Positions 44,547 through 45,879 of a DNA stretch of 45,879 bases are shown here, piece by piece. A model generated the notes under the pieces. The model was not told where the DNA came from. It saw nothing but the letters and a program-made list of their open reading frames with translations, and did not search any database. Numbering within the stretch: position 1 is the first letter of the stretch; every line of letters begins with the position of its first letter. The position numbers were made by a program, and so were the translations under genes. Origin of the DNA: Ramlibacter sp. (GTDB lineage Bacteria; Pseudomonadota; Gammaproteobacteria; Burkholderiales; Burkholderiaceae_C); contig JAQGMU010000558.1 of assembly GCA_028292195.1 (NCBI GenBank), positions 1 through 45,879 of the forward strand, read 5' to 3'.

Positions 44547-44999
44547 TTATTCCGGGCCGTCGACGATACGAACGCGTCGCAGCCGCCCGTGGTGTGCCAA
44601 CTCCCGCACGAGCAGCAGATCCACGACGAAGGATGTCTGGTCCGCCGGAATCGCCGGTCCCCGTCCGGTCGCCATGTCAACCAGCCGGAGGAACATCGTC
44701 TCGATGCCCTCCGTGCTCCACTCCCGCTGGCCGACGGAAAGCACGGCAACCAGTCCGGATACCAGCCGGCCGGTGTCGTCCACCAACTCGAGTTCCTCGC
44801 CCTGAATCGCGCGTGCGTGTGGCATCAACCAGTCTTCGGCCAATTCAATGGCGGCTTCCAACCCGGCTTCGTTTGCGCGGCGTGGGGCCGGCAGCAGTGC
44901 CTCGGCTCCTCCGGGGAGCACCGCCAATTCGACCCACGCTCCGCCACGCGCCTGCGCCAGTCCGTAACTCGATGCACCGATCACCAGGCGGGTTGCCAT
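44547..44999 (-). CDS. Hypothetical protein
   Basis: 150-aa ORF MATRLVIGASSYGLAQARGGAWVELAVLPGGAEALL..., codon-plausible, directly downstream of the quinone-reductase-like gene. Confidence 0.55.
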   Translation of the reverse strand: MATRLVIGASSYGLAQARGGAWVELAVLPGGAEALLPAPRRANEAGLEAAIELAEDWLMPHARAIQGEELELVDDTGRLVSGLVAVLSVGQREWSTEGIETMFLRLVDMATGRGPAIPADQTSFVVDLLLVRELAHHGRLRRVRIVDGPE

Positions 45000-45007
45000 G
45001 ATCGGCT

Positions 45008-45879
45008 TTAGACGCTCAAGACCACGCGACCCTGCGGGCCTGCTGCGGCGTATTCGTGCGCGGTGACGATGTCCTCCAGGGCGAGCGTCCTGTCGATTCG
45101 CAGGCCGGCCCATCCCTCGCTCATCATGTCATTCGCCGCGGCTGCGGCCGCGAGCTTGTCCTCTATCGGGAAATCGTCGCTCCCCTGCAGCAGGATGCGA
45201 GCGTTCTTGAACAGCAGTTCCCAGAAAGGAATCGAAGGCCGGGCGTCATCGGTTGCGTAGGCCGCAATCGATCCTCCTCGCGCCAGCACCTGCAGGTCGA
45301 TGTCGATGTTCGCACCGAATGCAACCTCCACGACGTGCTCGACGCCTGCCGGCACAACCTGCAGCACCGCGGCGACGACCTCCGCCGGGGAGGAGCCCTC
45401 CGTACGCACGACGTGATGGGCCCCAGCGTTGCGTGCCGCTTCCGCCGCCGCGGGCGAGCGGACGGCTGCAATCACACGAGCGCCTGCCCGGCGCGCAAAT
45501 CCGGCCGCGAACGAACCCACGCCTCCGGCACCACCCTGAACAAGTACGTGCCGCCCGACGACGGGACCGCCTGCATGCACTGCGCAATACGCCGTGAGCG
45601 CGGGAATGCCGAGGCACGCCCCTGCTTCGAAGCTGACGTTATCCGGCAGCGCAACCGCCTGCCGCGCGGGCACGACAGTGAACTCCGCGGCAGTTCCGAA
45701 TGCCCGGTAACTCTGGGCGCCAAAACACCAGACTCGCTGCCCGATGCGCTCACCCGGAACGCCGTCGCCGACCTGGTCGATCACACCGGCGCCATCGCTG
45801 TGCGGAATGACCCGCGGATAGGACATGCCGAACCCGAACGCGTTCTCGCGCTTCTTCAGGTCGCCGGGATTGATGCCCG
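45008..45879 (-). CDS. Zinc-type alcohol dehydrogenase/NADPH:quinone reductase-like, 5' end beyond the window
   Basis: Frame stays open to the window edge (GINPGDLKKRENAFGFGMSYPRVIPHSDGAGVIDQVG...); VLVQGGAGGVGSFAAGFARRAGARVIAAV Rossmann motif. Confidence 0.88.
   Translation of the reverse strand, partial: GINPGDLKKRENAFGFGMSYPRVIPHSDGAGVIDQVGDGVPGERIGQRVWCFGAQSYRAFGTAAEFTVVPARQAVALPDNVSFEAGACLGIPALTAYCAVHAGGPVVGRHVLVQGGAGGVGSFAAGFARRAGARVIAAVRSPAAAEAARNAGAHHVVRTEGSSPAEVVAAVLQVVPAGVEHVVEVAFGANIDIDLQVLARGGSIAAYATDDARPSIPFWELLFKNARILLQGSDDFPIEDKLAAAAAANDMMSEGWAGLRIDRTLALEDIVTAHEYAAAGPQGRVVLSV

Overview
High-GC bacterial window, probably Burkholderiales/Comamonadaceae-like judging by the protein families (inference). 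It reads as four blocks. (1) 1-11.1 kb: core-like genes (BPSS1780-type membrane protein, FecR-domain protein, TPR protein, UvrD/Rep helicase, GMP reductase, alpha/beta hydrolase), then a GntR(FCD)-PhyH dioxygenase-SAF/oxidoreductase operon. (2) 11.2-11.4 kb: tRNA-Ala(CGC) and tRNA-Lys(CTT), directly followed by an internally deleted tyrosine-integrase remnant. (3) ~11.4-31.4 kb: an accessory, island-like block. It holds three epoxide hydrolases, a DedA-rhodanese fusion, a LysR regulator, an LRAT-domain protein, a giant kinase-like/AAA/GAF/PAS/histidine-kinase protein translationally coupled to a receiver protein, a FixJ-type regulator, an Ohr/OsmC peroxidase, two DUF4148 proteins, a cupin, a Tat-exported alpha/beta hydrolase, and a frameshifted relic resembling the DUF4020 part of SIR2-type defence proteins. 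(4) 31.4-45.9 kb: two Bug/TctC binding proteins, SMP-30, LysR and a tightly coupled catabolic operon (LLM flavin monooxygenase, flavin reductase with an FCD-like tail, two acyl-CoA dehydrogenases, enoyl-CoA hydratase, NDP-forming acyl-CoA synthetase, SDR, VOC, NTF2-like), then a hypothetical protein and a quinone-reductase-like gene running off the edge. The strongest unexplained signal is in block 3. A roughly 240-bp promoter module occurs three times, in front of three unrelated genes that all begin MQQTP. It contains a gapless 58-bp element ending in the palindrome CTGAACC-TT-GGTTCAG (a fourth copy precedes a DUF4148 gene), then about 84 bp, a gapless 44-bp box, about 84 bp, and the ATG. 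This looks like an undescribed regulon carried with its own phosphorelay.
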